64,000 bases of DNA. It comes from Saccharomyces uvarum. Taxonomy: Eukaryota > Ascomycota > Saccharomycetes > Saccharomycetales > Saccharomycetaceae. Positions 1 to 9,841 of the stretch are shown here, one piece after another. Within the stretch, counting starts at the first letter, position 1. Each line of letters opens with the position of its first letter. The translations under genes were made by a program, and so were the position numbers. The notes under the pieces were generated by a model. That model made no database searches. It was not told where the DNA came from and saw nothing but the letters and a program-made list of their open reading frames with translations. The stretch lies in the NCBI GenBank assembly GCA_947243795.1, contig OX365943.1, positions 372,001-436,000 of the forward strand. Reading direction: 5' to 3'.

Positions 1-853
1 TGTGTACGAAATCCCATGGATTCGATAGAGCGGCTGCGGCGTTCAATGGACAATTGTCGCCTTCTTGGCCCAAATAGTTAGTTAGCAAAGCAGCTCCAAA
101 TGAAGTCCCTACAGCGTATATTTTCCTATGAGGAAATTGGGCTCTCTGGCGATTTACAAAAACCCTCACGTCATTTGTATGCAAGGCGGTGAAGAGACTA
201 CGGGTTGTGACCTTGGATCTTGCACAGCCTCTGGAATTAAGCACCACCACTTGGAACTTACCGTCGCCGACTCTTGATAGATCCTCAGAGATGGCTTTGA
301 TAAAAGGCTCATGACTCCCGCCGGCAAGGCCATGGAGCACCACCACTAAAGGGCATGCGTCGCCCTTGGAGTGGCATTCTTCAATCTCTTCTGAGTTTAG
401 GTATCTCGTCCTTGGATGTAGACGAGGCCAGTCCTTTGGATGAGTGGCCTGCTCGTCTCTTGTAAACAACTTGTCGTTAATGGTTGCGCGTTTGGCATCC
501 AAAGAATATTTTTCTTTCCATTCGGGCATGACCCAATCTGCAGTGCAAACACCGCCGTCTGGAAACTCCAGAATCTCTCTACCATAAAACACCAGGAATT
601 TCTTAGAAAGATCTCCGCATAATAAATATAATGACTGTAAGTAGCCGCTAAAAAGCAGACTGTTCAATCTGAAATTTGCACCATCTCTTAGCGTGGGGAC
701 GTACTTGGTCACGAACTCATCAAGAGGCACCTGGCGCTTGGCGCCTTTGAAGGCCAGCGCCTTAGTGCCCTTCTCTCCCAGCACGTGTTTAACTGTGCCG
801 TTATAGCCCCAGTTGCTTGGAGTAACAGTAGGATAATAGCCCGAGCGAAACAT
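1..853 (-). CDS. EEB1: Medium-chain fatty acid ethyl ester synthase/esterase, N-terminal part
   Basis: Acyl-coenzyme A:ethanol O-acyltransferase of the alpha/beta-hydrolase fold, which makes and can also hydrolyse medium-chain ethyl esters; its WGD paralog in yeast is EHT1. The minus-strand frame opens with ATG at 853-851 (protein begins [10 protein letters not shown]) and runs without a stop off the left edge, so about 284 of roughly 456 residues are present. The hydrolase core is visible: [15 protein letters not shown] near residue 170 forms the oxyanion region, and GTSFG carries the nucleophile Ser at residue 251 (codon at 103-101). The Asp and His of the triad lie outside the window. I reconstructed this frame by hand because it is open at the edge. 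The match to the yeast Eeb1/Eht1 family is unmistakable, with many substitutions relative to S. cerevisiae. Eeb1 rather than Eht1 is chosen from the neighbours SEC62 and NOG1. Confidence 0.95.
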   Translation of the reverse strand, partial: MFRSGYYPTVTPSNWGYNGTVKHVLGEKGTKALAFKGAKRQVPLDEFVTKYVPTLRDGANFRLNSLLFSGYLQSLYLLCGDLSKKFLVFYGREILEFPDGGVCTADWVMPEWKEKYSLDAKRATINDKLFTRDEQATHPKDWPRLHPRTRYLNSEEIEECHSKGDACPLVVVLHGLAGGSHEPFIKAISEDLSRVGDGKFQVVVLNSRGCARSKVTTRSLFTALHTNDVRVFVNRQRAQFPHRKIYAVGTSFGAALLTNYLGQEGDNCPLNAAAALSNPWDFVH

Positions 854-1255
854 TGTATAAAGAGGCGTGAAATACTATTTTATAGCTTACACTCTTCGAA
901 AGAGTATTCCAAAGAGGCACAGGAAATGTATGTAAGCAGATTTGCGGACCCTTTTATATATAATCGGTTCCTATTTCCAAGTGTCAGTAAATGCCGCTAT
1001 ATAGCAGCCTTCCGGTCAAGCGCTTCTTAAACCCGGGCCGGTTTTAGGGAACAATCGCCGTAAAGTATGTGCGGTATGGATTTTGGCCTCTTACAGGAAC
1101 GGTACTAAGAAGCAACTCTAAAATCAGCTATGCAAAGCAGGTGGTAGTGACTGCTTCGATTTGACTTACTTCGGAGTTCGTACACGTGCAGATGCCATAG
1201 AAGAAGTTACGATAAAGATAGTTTATAAGGGGTGTTATATAGAGTATGAAGGGGG
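854..1255 (-). promoter_or_regulatory. EEB1 promoter region with TATA box
   Basis: This 402-base gap lies between the EEB1 start and the SEC62 stop, so it holds the EEB1 promoter and the SEC62 3' end. On the minus strand a canonical TATATAAA lies at 960-953, about 100 bases upstream of the EEB1 ATG, a normal yeast spacing. A CACGTG E-box is at 1184-1189. No ATG reading frame looks genuine here. Confidence 0.6.
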
Positions 1256-2080
1256 CTAGTTTTGCTCAGTTTTTTCGTCGATAGCTTTGTTTTTATGACT
1301 TTCTCTCTTGGCTTGCTTTTTCTTCATTCTTTTCATTTTTTTTATGTAGCTGTAGGTGGTCTTTTCACCAAATCCGTAGAATGGCTTGAAACTCTCCAGC
1401 ACACCGCAGTCTTCGAACAGGTTGGGGAAGATCCAGAACCCGCCCACGTCTTTGTAGACGGCCAGTGACAAAACGTACAGAATCAATCTTACAATAGCGA
1501 CAACAAAGAAGGCTGCCAAGAGGCCAAAGGCACCCAGAGACACGTAGTATGAGCCACGTCTCATGGACTGCGGCCACAACGGGTAGCACACAAGCGCCAA
1601 TATGATGGACACGACACCGATGACGATCACGTAGTCCATGTAGGTCTTAGGGTTGTAGTTCCAAACGAAGTACTCGTCCGCATCCAATTGTGCCTTGTTC
1701 GACACAATCAAGTGCGGGAAGTCCTTACTTGGCTTCAACCCATGCTGCTTGCATTCTTGGCTGTGCAGTTTTTTCACAGGAATCACCAGCTGTGCCTTTA
1801 TAAGTTGAATGAAGATCTCACGTGACTTAAGTTGGTCTTCGATCTTGCTCGAAGGAACTGGCGGATACACCTCTGGCTGTCTGGCAGACTTGTTTGCATA
1901 CTCCTCCGAGTGCAGCGCCCTGACGAATCTCTTGTAACGGAAGAAGTCTGTCTGTTTGGCCTGGAACAGGCCCTGCCTTTGTTTCAGCTCCTTATGGTTG
2001 CGCAAAAGATTGGCAATGGCAACGGCCGACCCAGCACTGACACTGGCCCCGGCATTGCTACCTTGATCTACGGCTGACAT
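1256..2080 (-). CDS. SEC62: ER protein translocation subunit Sec62
   Basis: Essential subunit of the Sec63 complex (Sec62-Sec63-Sec71-Sec72) that helps post-translational import of proteins through the Sec61 channel of the ER. The 274-residue product equals the usual yeast length. It has a basic cytosolic N-terminal domain (residues 25-65 rich in Lys and Arg), then two hydrophobic segments at about 150-168 and 178-208, and a very basic cytosolic tail with the run KKMKRMKKK, as expected for the two-pass topology with both ends in the cytosol. Start ATG is 2080-2078 and stop TAG 1258-1256. It is divergent from NOG1 and shares a 318-base promoter with it. Identity is secure from sequence and neighbours. 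Confidence 0.97.
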   Translation of the reverse strand: MSAVDQGSNAGASVSAGSAVAIANLLRNHKELKQRQGLFQAKQTDFFRYKRFVRALHSEEYANKSARQPEVYPPVPSSKIEDQLKSREIFIQLIKAQLVIPVKKLHSQECKQHGLKPSKDFPHLIVSNKAQLDADEYFVWNYNPKTYMDYVIVIGVVSIILALVCYPLWPQSMRRGSYYVSLGAFGLLAAFFVVAIVRLILYVLSLAVYKDVGGFWIFPNLFEDCGVLESFKPFYGFGEKTTYSYIKKMKRMKKKQAKRESHKNKAIDEKTEQN

Positions 2081-2398
2081 GTTTCTCGTGTGCTTGCTTG
2101 CCTGCTACATTACACTCCACTGCACTGGCAAAAGCCAACTCTTCTCCCTCTTGATTTGTATGCCAACATTAAGAAAACGACACGTCTGTTCCGTTGCACG
2201 CGACAACCTCTTTCTTTCTTTTTCCAGCCGGAGGGGAAAAAAGTTTTCCGCAGCTCATCGCAAAGAAAATTTTTCACTTTTTAGCTACTTTATTGTAGTA
2301 TATTATAAAGAATAGGTTCTAGATTAGAAGTTGCAGTCTGTCTAGAAAAGTAAGTGCGATCTTCCGAGCTATACACATCCACCCTCACTACACCGAAG
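2081..2398. promoter_or_regulatory. SEC62-NOG1 divergent promoter with PAC and RRPE elements
   Basis: The sequence CTCATCGC at 2254-2261 is the reverse complement of the PAC element GCGATGAG, and AAAATTTTTCA at 2266-2276 is the reverse complement of an RRPE element. The pair, four bases apart and about 140 bases before the NOG1 ATG, is the classic signature of the yeast ribosome-biogenesis regulon (Dot6/Tod6 and Stb3 targets). It suits NOG1, a 60S assembly GTPase, rather than SEC62. Confidence 0.75.
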
Positions 2399-4342
2399 AT
2401 GCAACTCTCATGGAAGGATATCCCTACTGTCGCTCCGGCAAATGATTTGCTGGACATTGTCTTGAACAGAACTCAAAGAAAGACGCCTACTGTGATCAGA
2501 CCTGGTTTCAAGATCACAAGAATCAGAGCGTTTTACATGCGTAAGGTCAAGTATACAGGTGAAGGTTTCGTGGAGAAGTTTGAAGATATTTTGAAAGGTT
2601 TCCCCAACATTAACGATGTCCATCCTTTCCACAGGGATTTGATGGATACCTTATACGAAAAAAATCATTACAAGATCTCTTTGGCTGCTATCTCCCGTGC
2701 CAAGTCTCTTGTGGAGCAAGTCGCCAGAGATTACGTTAGATTGTTGAAGTTCGGTCAATCTTTGTTTCAATGTAAGCAATTGAAGAGAGCCGCTTTGGGT
2801 AGAATGGCCACCATCGTTAAGAAACTTAAGGACCCATTGGCTTACTTGGAGCAAGTCAGACAACATATCGGTAGATTGCCCTCCATCGATCCAAACACCA
2901 GAACCTTGTTGATCTGTGGTTATCCAAATGTCGGTAAGTCCTCATTTTTGAGATGCATCACCAAATCGGATGTTGATGTTCAACCATATGCTTTCACAAC
3001 CAAGAGTTTGTACGTCGGTCATTTCGATTATAAATACTTGAGATTTCAAGCTATCGACACCCCCGGTATCTTGGATAGACCCACCGAAGAAATGAACAAC
3101 ATTGAAATGCAATCTATCTATGCCATTGCTCATTTGCGTTCTTGTGTTCTATACTTCATGGATCTTTCAGAACAGTGTGGTTTCACCATCGAAGCACAAG
3201 TCAAGCTATTCCACTCCATCAAGCCTCTATTCGCCAACAAGTCCGTCATGGTCGTTATCAACAAAACTGATATCATCAGACCAGAAGATTTGGACGAAGA
3301 ACGTGCACAATTATTGGAATCCGTTAAGGAGGTTCCAGGTGTTGAAATCATGACCTCTTCATGTCAACTAGATGAAAACGTTATGGAAGTTAGAAATAAA
3401 GCTTGTGAAAAATTATTGGCTTCTAGAATCGAAAACAAATTGAAATCTCAATCAAGAATCAACAATGTCTTGAATAAGATTCACGTTGCTCAACCTCAGG
3501 CAAGAGATGATGTCAAGAGAACACCATTTATCCCAGACTCTGTTAAGAACCTGAAGAAATATGACCCTGAAGATCCAAACAGAAGAAAGTTGGCCAGAGA
3601 TATTGAAGCCGAAAACGGTGGTGCTGGTGTCTTCAACGTCAATTTGAAGGACAAATATCTATTGGATGACGAAGAATGGAAGAACGATATCATGCCCGAA
3701 ATCTTGGACGGTAAGAACGTTTACGATTTCTTGGATCCTGAAATTGCTGCTAAATTGCAAGCTTTGGAAGAAGAAGAAGAAAAATTGGAAAACGAAGGGT
3801 TCTACAACTCGGATGATGAAGAAGAAATCTACGACGGTTTCGAAGCATCTGAAGTGGACGATATCAAGGACAAAGCTTCATGGATTAGAAATAGACAAAA
3901 GACGATGATTGCTGAGGCAAGAAACAGAAAATCATTAAAGAACAAGGCCATTATGCCACGTTCTAAATTATCCAAATCCTTCGGGAAGATGGAGGAACAC
4001 ATGTCCACTTTGGGTCATGACATGTCAACCTTACAAGATAAACAAAAGAGTGCTGCTCGTAAGAACCGTTATGTCGAAAGAGGTTCGGATGTTGTCTTTG
4101 GTGAACAAGATGCTTTGACAGCTTCCACCGACAATGGTATCAAGTTGAGACAAACCGATAGATTGCTGGACGGTGTTGCTGATGGTTCCATGAGATCCAA
4201 GGCCGACAGAATTGTCAAGATGGAGAGAAGAGATAGAAACAGACACGCTAAACAAGGTGAATCTGATAGACACAATCCTGTTTCCTTATCGAAGCATCTG
4301 TTCAGTGGTAAGCGTGGTGTCGGTAAGACTGATTTCCGTTGA
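2399..4342 (+). CDS. NOG1: Nucleolar GTP-binding protein Nog1 (60S ribosome biogenesis)
   Basis: Essential nucleolar GTPase that joins pre-60S ribosomal particles, inserts its C-terminus into the peptide exit tunnel and works with Rlp24 and Drg1 in late maturation. The ATG at 2399 gives 647 residues, the same as S. cerevisiae; an open frame extends 15 codons upstream but without an ATG. GTPase motifs are clear: G1 GYPNVGKS at 174-181, G3 DTPG at 220-223, G4 NKTD at 288-291. The N-terminal four-helix region (about 1-165) and an acidic then basic C-terminal half (acidic stretch EEEEEKLENEG near 460) fit the Nog1/Obg family. The start lies about 140 bases after PAC and RRPE elements. Highly conserved and intact. 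Confidence 0.97.
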   Translation: MQLSWKDIPTVAPANDLLDIVLNRTQRKTPTVIRPGFKITRIRAFYMRKVKYTGEGFVEKFEDILKGFPNINDVHPFHRDLMDTLYEKNHYKISLAAISRAKSLVEQVARDYVRLLKFGQSLFQCKQLKRAALGRMATIVKKLKDPLAYLEQVRQHIGRLPSIDPNTRTLLICGYPNVGKSSFLRCITKSDVDVQPYAFTTKSLYVGHFDYKYLRFQAIDTPGILDRPTEEMNNIEMQSIYAIAHLRSCVLYFMDLSEQCGFTIEAQVKLFHSIKPLFANKSVMVVINKTDIIRPEDLDEERAQLLESVKEVPGVEIMTSSCQLDENVMEVRNKACEKLLASRIENKLKSQSRINNVLNKIHVAQPQARDDVKRTPFIPDSVKNLKKYDPEDPNRRKLARDIEAENGGAGVFNVNLKDKYLLDDEEWKNDIMPEILDGKNVYDFLDPEIAAKLQALEEEEEKLENEGFYNSDDEEEIYDGFEASEVDDIKDKASWIRNRQKTMIAEARNRKSLKNKAIMPRSKLSKSFGKMEEHMSTLGHDMSTLQDKQKSAARKNRYVERGSDVVFGEQDALTASTDNGIKLRQTDRLLDGVADGSMRSKADRIVKMERRDRNRHAKQGESDRHNPVSLSKHLFSGKRGVGKTDFR

Positions 4343-5190
4343 TCTCTCTAACTTCTTATTCTTCCTTTTGCATGTACTCTAAAAAAACATATGAATATGA
4401 ATATGAATGTGCGTACACAACATTCTAATCTTTTTGGGCTGGTGGGATTATCATTTACATTTGATTTTCTTTTTTCACTATTAGTGGTTCCTTTTTTTCT
4501 CTCTCTCTCTCTCCTTTTTTAAGTCTATTTAACTCTGTATAATAATAAAGAACCGATTTAAGTTACTCCAACAGCCAGGCTTCTGTATTTGCTGCAATGA
4601 AGTGTGTTGCTGGCTAGGCGCGTGATAATTAAGCCTAAAAAGAAACGCAAAGACGTAAAAGCGACACGTCCGCTCACTAGTAAAATATTTAGCTACACCA
4701 AGTAAGTCATCTCGTAATTAGTCTCCCACGGGAGGACACAAAGCACTCCCATTTTGCAGCACATCGTATAAGGCAACATTAGTGCCTCCCATCAATAAAT
4801 AAATAAACATTCTGCAAACTATCATATTATTTTTTTTTCATCCTTGCGCCGTCTGTAGCCGAAATGTTGAAAGTCAATGAAATCTTAAAAAGCAAAAGAC
4901 TCATCATTGTACATGGCACATTCGGGCTGCCTATTTGACTTATTTGCTTATTTTGCTCAATTTTCGTATTTAGTATACTTAAGCAAAGGGTTTTCGATAG
5001 AACAGTCGATCAGTTTGTGATTCCTTTTCTCGTTAAACTTTAAACTCATGACCTTAGTCACAAGAGTATCCTGTGTATAGAGAATATACAACCTATATTC
5101 AGCGTATAATAACAACTATTGATCGAGCTTAGAATACACGTGAATCTAAAGACACGTAAACAGCATAAAGAAGGGGAAATATAGCAGAGA
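4343..5190 (+). promoter_or_regulatory. NOG1-SSU1 intergenic region, SSU1 promoter
   Basis: An 848-base non-coding gap. It begins with the NOG1 3' region, including a TC dinucleotide run at about 4499-4514. TGCAAACTATCATATTA at 4813-4829 matches 15 of 17 positions of the published Fzf1 target consensus as I remember it (YGSMNMCTATCAYTTYY); Fzf1 is the zinc-finger activator of SSU1. CACGTG at 5137-5142, read as TCACGTG on the minus strand, is a Cbf1/Met4-type sulfur-regulon site about 50 bases before the ATG. The motif CTCCCA occurs three times (around 4723, 4746 and 4784). The promoter is the native one: NOG1 still sits directly upstream. Confidence 0.6.
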
Positions 5191-6567
5191 ATGGTTGCTA
5201 GTTGGATGCTTACTGCCACAAGGCAGTTCAACCCCTTCATGTTCGTCATGGTTATGGGGGTCGGTATTTCATCGAATATTCTGTATAGCTTCCCGTATCC
5301 GGCAAGGTGGCTAAGAATTTGCTCGTATATCATGTTTGCCATTACTTGTTTGATCTTCATCGCTGTACAGGCGCTGCAGCTTTTGCACATGTTAGTCTAT
5401 ATTAAAGAGAAAAGCTTCAAAGACTACTTCAATGACTATTTCAGGAGCTTGAAGTATAATTTATTTTGGGGTACTTATCCCATGGGATTAGTGACAATCA
5501 TAAATTTTTTGGGGGCACTGTCACAAAAATTTACCACGAGTAGCCCTACGAATGCCAAGAACTTGATGATTTTTGTTTACGTCCTGTGGTGGTATGACCT
5601 CGCGGTTTGTTTAGTAACCGCTTGGGGTATTTCATTCCTCATCTGGCAAGACTACTACTTTGTGGACGGGGTTGGAAATCATTCTTCATACAGTGCAAGA
5701 ATGGCTTCCGATCACATGAAAAGCGTACTGTTGCTAGATATCATTCCGCTGGTCGTTGTCGCCTCAAGCGGTGGGACATTTACAATGTCCCGAATATTCG
5801 GCACCACTTTCGATAGGAATATCCAATTGTTAACACTAGTCATCTGTGCCCTGGTTTGGCTACACGCTCTCATATTTGTCTTCATTCTGATTACGATATA
5901 CTTCTGGAATCTTTACATCAATAAGATACCACCAATGACTCAGGTATTTACGTTGTTTTTGGTACTGGGGCCATTGGGCCAAGGAAGTTTTGGTATTTTG
6001 TTGCTTACTGACAATATTAGAAAGTATGTAGAAAAATACTACCCAAGGGAAAACATCACTATGGAACAAGAAATACTGACCATTATGGTTCCGTGGTGTT
6101 TCAAGGTTCTGGGAATGACAATGGCATTGGCATTGCTCGCTATGGGTTACTTCTTTACGGTAATTTCCGTTGTTTCGATTTTATCATATTACAATGAAAG
6201 AGTTGTTGACGAAGAAACAGGGAAAGTGAAAAGGGTCTACACTTTCCATAAAGGTTTTTGGGGGATGACTTTCCCGATGGGTACCATGTCTTTAGGGAAC
6301 GAGGAGTTGTATCTGCAATACAACCAGTATGTTCCCTTGTATGCATTCAGAGTCATAGCTACCATATACGGCGGTGTTTGCGTTTGCTGGTCAATCTTAT
6401 GCCTTTCGTGCACATTGTATGGCTACTTGAAAACTGCCCTCCGTGCTGTCCGTAAATCCTCGTTTGTATCAGAGGAAGGGACGGAGAAGACTGTCAATTC
6501 ACCTTTTAACAGCATCGAAAGTGTGGAAGGATCAAACTCGGCTATCGATAGTACATATTTAACGTAA
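5191..6567 (+). CDS. SSU1: Plasma-membrane sulfite efflux pump Ssu1
   Basis: Sulfite exporter of the tellurite-resistance/dicarboxylate transporter (TDT) family, the main determinant of SO2 resistance in yeast. The ORF codes 458 residues, the same as in S. cerevisiae, with about ten hydrophobic membrane segments. The first spans residues about 18-36 and the last ends near 412, followed by a hydrophilic Ser/Glu-rich cytoplasmic tail with likely phosphosites. The conserved family stretch FWGTYPMGLV is present at about 92-101. Compared by eye with S288C the protein differs at perhaps one residue in five, including the first loop and the tail, making it among the faster-evolving genes here. No frameshift or truncation is seen. 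Regulation by Fzf1 is suggested by the upstream site at 4813. Confidence 0.96.
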   Translation: MVASWMLTATRQFNPFMFVMVMGVGISSNILYSFPYPARWLRICSYIMFAITCLIFIAVQALQLLHMLVYIKEKSFKDYFNDYFRSLKYNLFWGTYPMGLVTIINFLGALSQKFTTSSPTNAKNLMIFVYVLWWYDLAVCLVTAWGISFLIWQDYYFVDGVGNHSSYSARMASDHMKSVLLLDIIPLVVVASSGGTFTMSRIFGTTFDRNIQLLTLVICALVWLHALIFVFILITIYFWNLYINKIPPMTQVFTLFLVLGPLGQGSFGILLLTDNIRKYVEKYYPRENITMEQEILTIMVPWCFKVLGMTMALALLAMGYFFTVISVVSILSYYNERVVDEETGKVKRVYTFHKGFWGMTFPMGTMSLGNEELYLQYNQYVPLYAFRVIATIYGGVCVCWSILCLSCTLYGYLKTALRAVRKSSFVSEEGTEKTVNSPFNSIESVEGSNSAIDSTYLT

Positions 6568-6889
6568 GACTCTTGTCTCTATATGTACGTAATTACTAAG
6601 CTATTCAATGCAACCTATCCATTAGTAACTCAATGGATTGGGCTAATGCTGGCATATTCTTCACTTATATTTCGGTGCTTGTCATTGTACCCGATTTCTT
6701 AATGTCACTTAGTAAGCACGACCCTTCTGCATTTTTCTTCGAAAATCTCGGAGCCATTTAATTTGAGAACTAAGACTAGAATTAGTGCAAAAAAATATAA
6801 GAATCGCTTACAGTTTGGAATTGTTGCTGTCCCGTTCAATCTAATTGTCAAGGGTTTGTGCATATATATATATTCATATACGAAAATTT
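6568..6889 (+). promoter_or_regulatory. GLR1 promoter with three Yap1 response elements
   Basis: Between the SSU1 stop and the GLR1 ATG are three perfect Yap1 response elements: TTACTAA at 6593-6599 and TTAGTAA (its reverse complement) at 6622-6628 and 6709-6715. Yap1 is the oxidative-stress bZIP activator known to induce GLR1. An AT dinucleotide run, ATATATATATAT-like, at 6862-6873 lies just before the ATG and probably falls within the leader. Confidence 0.75.
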
Positions 6890-8341
6890 ATGCTTTTTGC
6901 AGCCAAGCAATCTTTTAAAACTTTGCAGATAAGAACTATGTCTACGAATATCAAGCACTACGATTACCTAGTCATTGGTGGTGGTTCAGGAGGTGTTGCT
7001 TCCGCAAGAAGAGCTGCATCCTACGGTGCAAAGACTTTGCTAATTGAATCCAAAGCCCTTGGTGGTACTTGTGTCAATGTCGGTTGTGTTCCTAAAAAGG
7101 TTATGTGGTATGCTTCTGACCTGGCGAATAGAGTTTCTCATGCAAAGGAATATGGGTTGTACCAGAACATTCCATTAGATAAAGAGCATTTGACTTTCAA
7201 TTGGCCAGAGTTTAAGCAAAAGAGAGATGCTTATGTCCACAGATTAAATGGTATATACCAGAAGAATTTAGACAAAGAAAAGGTTGATGTTGTATTTGGT
7301 TGGGCCAGATTTGATAAAGATGGTAAAGTCGAGGTGCAAAAAAGGGATAACACCACTGAAGTTTATTCTGCTGACCATATTTTAGTCGCCACTGGTGGTA
7401 AGGCCATTTTCCCAGAAAGCATTCCAGGTTTCGAATTAGGTACCGATTCTGATGGATTCTTCAGATTGGAACAACAACCTAAGAAAGTTGTTGTTGTAGG
7501 TGCCGGTTATATTGGTATTGAACTAGCAGGTGTGTTTCATGGGTTAGGGTCCGAAACACATTTGGTTATAAGAGGTGAAACTGTCTTGAGAAAATTTGAT
7601 GAATCTATCCAGAGCACAATTACTGACCACTATGTGAATGAAGGTATCAATGTTCACAAGTTATCCCAAGTTGTCAAGGTGGAAAAGAATGAAGAAACCA
7701 ACAAACTGAAAATTCATTTGAATGACTCAAAGTTCATTGAAAACGTTGACGAATTGATTTGGACTATTGGACGTAAATCCCATCTGGGTATGGGTTCCGA
7801 AAATGTAGGTATCAAGTTGAACTCCCATGACCAAATCATTGCTGATGAATACCAAAACACCAACGTTCCTAACATTTATTCTTTAGGTGATGTTGTCGGT
7901 AAAATTGAATTGACTCCAGTTGCCATCGCAGCAGGCAGAACGCTGTCTAATAGATTGTTTGGACCAGAAAAATTCCATAATGCTAAACTAGATTACGAAA
8001 ACGTCCCAAGCGTAATCTTCTCCCATCCGGAAGCAGGTTCCATTGGTATTTCTGAAAAGGAGGCCATTGAAAAGTACGGTAAGGAAAACATAAAAGTTTA
8101 CAATTCTAAATTTACTGCTATGTACTATGCCATGTTAGAAGAAAAATCACCAACAAGATATAAGATTGTCTGTGCTGGACCAGATGAAAAGGTTGTCGGT
8201 TTGCATATTGTCGGTGATTCCTCCGCAGAAATCCTGCAAGGATTTGGCGTTGCCATAAAGATGGGTGCTACTAAAGCGGATTTCGATAACTGCATTGCCA
8301 TTCACCCAACTAGCGCTGAAGAATTGGTTACTATGAGGTAA
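6890..8341 (+). CDS. GLR1: Glutathione reductase, mitochondrial and cytosolic forms
   Basis: NADPH-dependent flavoenzyme that reduces glutathione disulfide to glutathione in the cytosol and mitochondria. The ATG at 6890 gives 483 residues, as in S. cerevisiae. The FAD-binding GGGSGG motif is at 30-35, the redox-active disulfide is C61 and C66 in GGTCVNVGC, the NADPH-binding GAGYIG motif lies near 203-208, and the catalytic HPTSAEE motif, with its His at 472, is at the C-terminus. Residues 1-16 (basic, hydrophobic, no acids) form a mitochondrial presequence; the second ATG at 6938 (Met17) starts the cytosolic form. The first ATG has T at -3 (weak) and the second has A at -3 (good), which fits leaky scanning. 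A 15-codon open extension upstream has no ATG. Confidence 0.97.
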   Translation: MLFAAKQSFKTLQIRTMSTNIKHYDYLVIGGGSGGVASARRAASYGAKTLLIESKALGGTCVNVGCVPKKVMWYASDLANRVSHAKEYGLYQNIPLDKEHLTFNWPEFKQKRDAYVHRLNGIYQKNLDKEKVDVVFGWARFDKDGKVEVQKRDNTTEVYSADHILVATGGKAIFPESIPGFELGTDSDGFFRLEQQPKKVVVVGAGYIGIELAGVFHGLGSETHLVIRGETVLRKFDESIQSTITDHYVNEGINVHKLSQVVKVEKNEETNKLKIHLNDSKFIENVDELIWTIGRKSHLGMGSENVGIKLNSHDQIIADEYQNTNVPNIYSLGDVVGKIELTPVAIAAGRTLSNRLFGPEKFHNAKLDYENVPSVIFSHPEAGSIGISEKEAIEKYGKENIKVYNSKFTAMYYAMLEEKSPTRYKIVCAGPDEKVVGLHIVGDSSAEILQGFGVAIKMGATKADFDNCIAIHPTSAEELVTMR

Positions 8342-8678
8342 AACTAAAAACCGTGGTAATTATCTCTGACTGGATACACAAGACGTTGCAACTATGTTGA
8401 ACTTTTTGAACATGTGGATTCCATGGCCGTATGTAAGCTATATATGCTAAGCGTGCCGGTTTTTTAGCAACATGAACTCTTTAAAATTTTGACGCGAGAT
8501 CTTCAATAAATTTCCTTATAATAAATCATTTCAACTCTCGTTTACAATACATATGATTATTTTTCTTTGTTTTATTATATAAAAAATAGTTATTTGATTT
8601 TAAGCTTAAAAATACACAAAGTACAGAATAAGAAAGGAGTTTTTAATAAAAGATTTTATATCTTGTTACTTTCTGAAC
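8342..8678. other. Convergent 3' region of GLR1 and RPS6A
   Basis: AT-rich, non-coding gap between two converging genes. It holds only runs of A and T and TATATA-like polyadenylation-efficiency elements (for example around 8441 and 8575). I see no gene in it. Confidence 0.5.
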
Positions 8679-9841
8679 TTAAGCCTTCAAAGAAGAAGCT
8701 CTTCTCTTTCTGATTTGAGCCTTTTCAGCCTTTCTTTCAGACAATCTCTTAGCCAACAATTGAGCGTATTCGGCAGCAGCTTCTCTTTGAGATTGAGCGT
8801 TTCTGACCTTCAAAGCTCTTTGGTGTCTCTTTCTTTGCAATCTTTGAGGAGTGACCAATCTTTGGATCTTTGGAGCCTTGGTGTAAGTCTTTTCACCCTT
8901 GGTGACTTCTCTTCTAATGACGAAGTCGCGAACATCATCTTCCTTGGACAAACCGAAGAACTTTCTGATGTTGTTAGCTCTCTTTGGACCTAACCTCTTT
9001 GGAACAGTGGTGTCAGTTAGACCTTCCAATTCTTGTTCACCCTTCTTGATGATGACCAAAGCCAAGACAGCCAAATCTGGGCCAACAATGGCACCTCTGA
9101 CGGACTTTCTCTTTCTTTCACCTTCACGTCTTGGTCTGTAACAAGAAACGTTCTTGGTCAACAACAACTTGATTCTGGTTGGCAACAAAACACCTTGCTT
9201 CATTGGGAAACCTTGTTTGTCGTTACCACCGGAGATCTTGAAGACGTAACCCTTGAATTCATCACCAACGGCTTCACCATCAACTTCTTGACCGATTCTC
9301 TTGTCGAAGAAAACACGGATACGGTGTTCATCATCAATTTCGAAGGTCTTTTGGGACCCGTTAACTGGGTAAGAAATGTTCAACTGTTTTTATTTTTTAA
9401 CGTAGTGTTAAGAAAGATTGTTAGTATATTTAGATTAGTCAAAATATTGAAGCTTAATAATGAGAGAAACTTTGTGATGCTAGAAAAAAGCCAACAAAAG
9501 TAAATCACCAAGTCATATACTTTGGTGGAAAGAAAAAACGTCTCATTCAGATGTCTTTACTAGTGCTTTTTCAGTTTGATTGGCTGCATAACTCGAATAT
9601 ATAATAATTCGTTCTGTCAGTGTTATTCACTGGAGGGATATAAGTGCGCCAAATGATTGATGTGATAGTCTGTCTGTGCTCCTCATTCTCAATAGGAGAT
9701 ACGTCTGTGACAAATCCTTAAGATGTTGTTTCAAGTCCTGCTTGGTTTCTTTTCTGATCTTTATATGTATTGCATCTTCACTCCACGAACAAAAGTTTCT
9801 CTATTGCTTCTCTGCAGTAGCGTTTTTAATCATACCTTCAT
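8679..9841 (-). CDS. RPS6A: 40S ribosomal protein eS6, spliced gene
   Basis: Small-subunit ribosomal protein eS6, the target of TORC1/Ypk3 phosphorylation at C-terminal serines. The coding sequence joins exon 1 at 9841-9836 (ATGAAG) to exon 2 at 9383-8679, giving 236 residues that begin [13 protein letters not shown] and end RRASSLKA, the usual length. The C-terminal phospho-motif RRASS is intact. The intron occupies 9835-9384. Codon choice is the biased, abundant-tRNA type of ribosomal genes, and as a result the opposite strand is also open (see rejected items). It converges on GLR1 and has a perfect Rap1 site far upstream at 10310-10299. The paralog RPS6B is elsewhere; the A copy is assigned by synteny. 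Confidence 0.97.
9384..9835 (-). other. RPS6A spliceosomal intron
   Basis: A 452-base intron after the sixth coding base. The 5' splice site reads GTATGA (9835-9830), the branch site is a perfect TACTAAC (9426-9420), and the 3' splice site is CAG ending at 9384, 36 bases beyond the branch motif. No snoRNA is evident inside it. Confidence 0.93.

Noticed and set aside
9033-9503. 156-codon open frame on the plus strand opposite RPS6A
   Set aside because: Strong codon bias of the ribosomal gene removes stops from the opposite strand; the frame also runs into the intron and resembles no protein.
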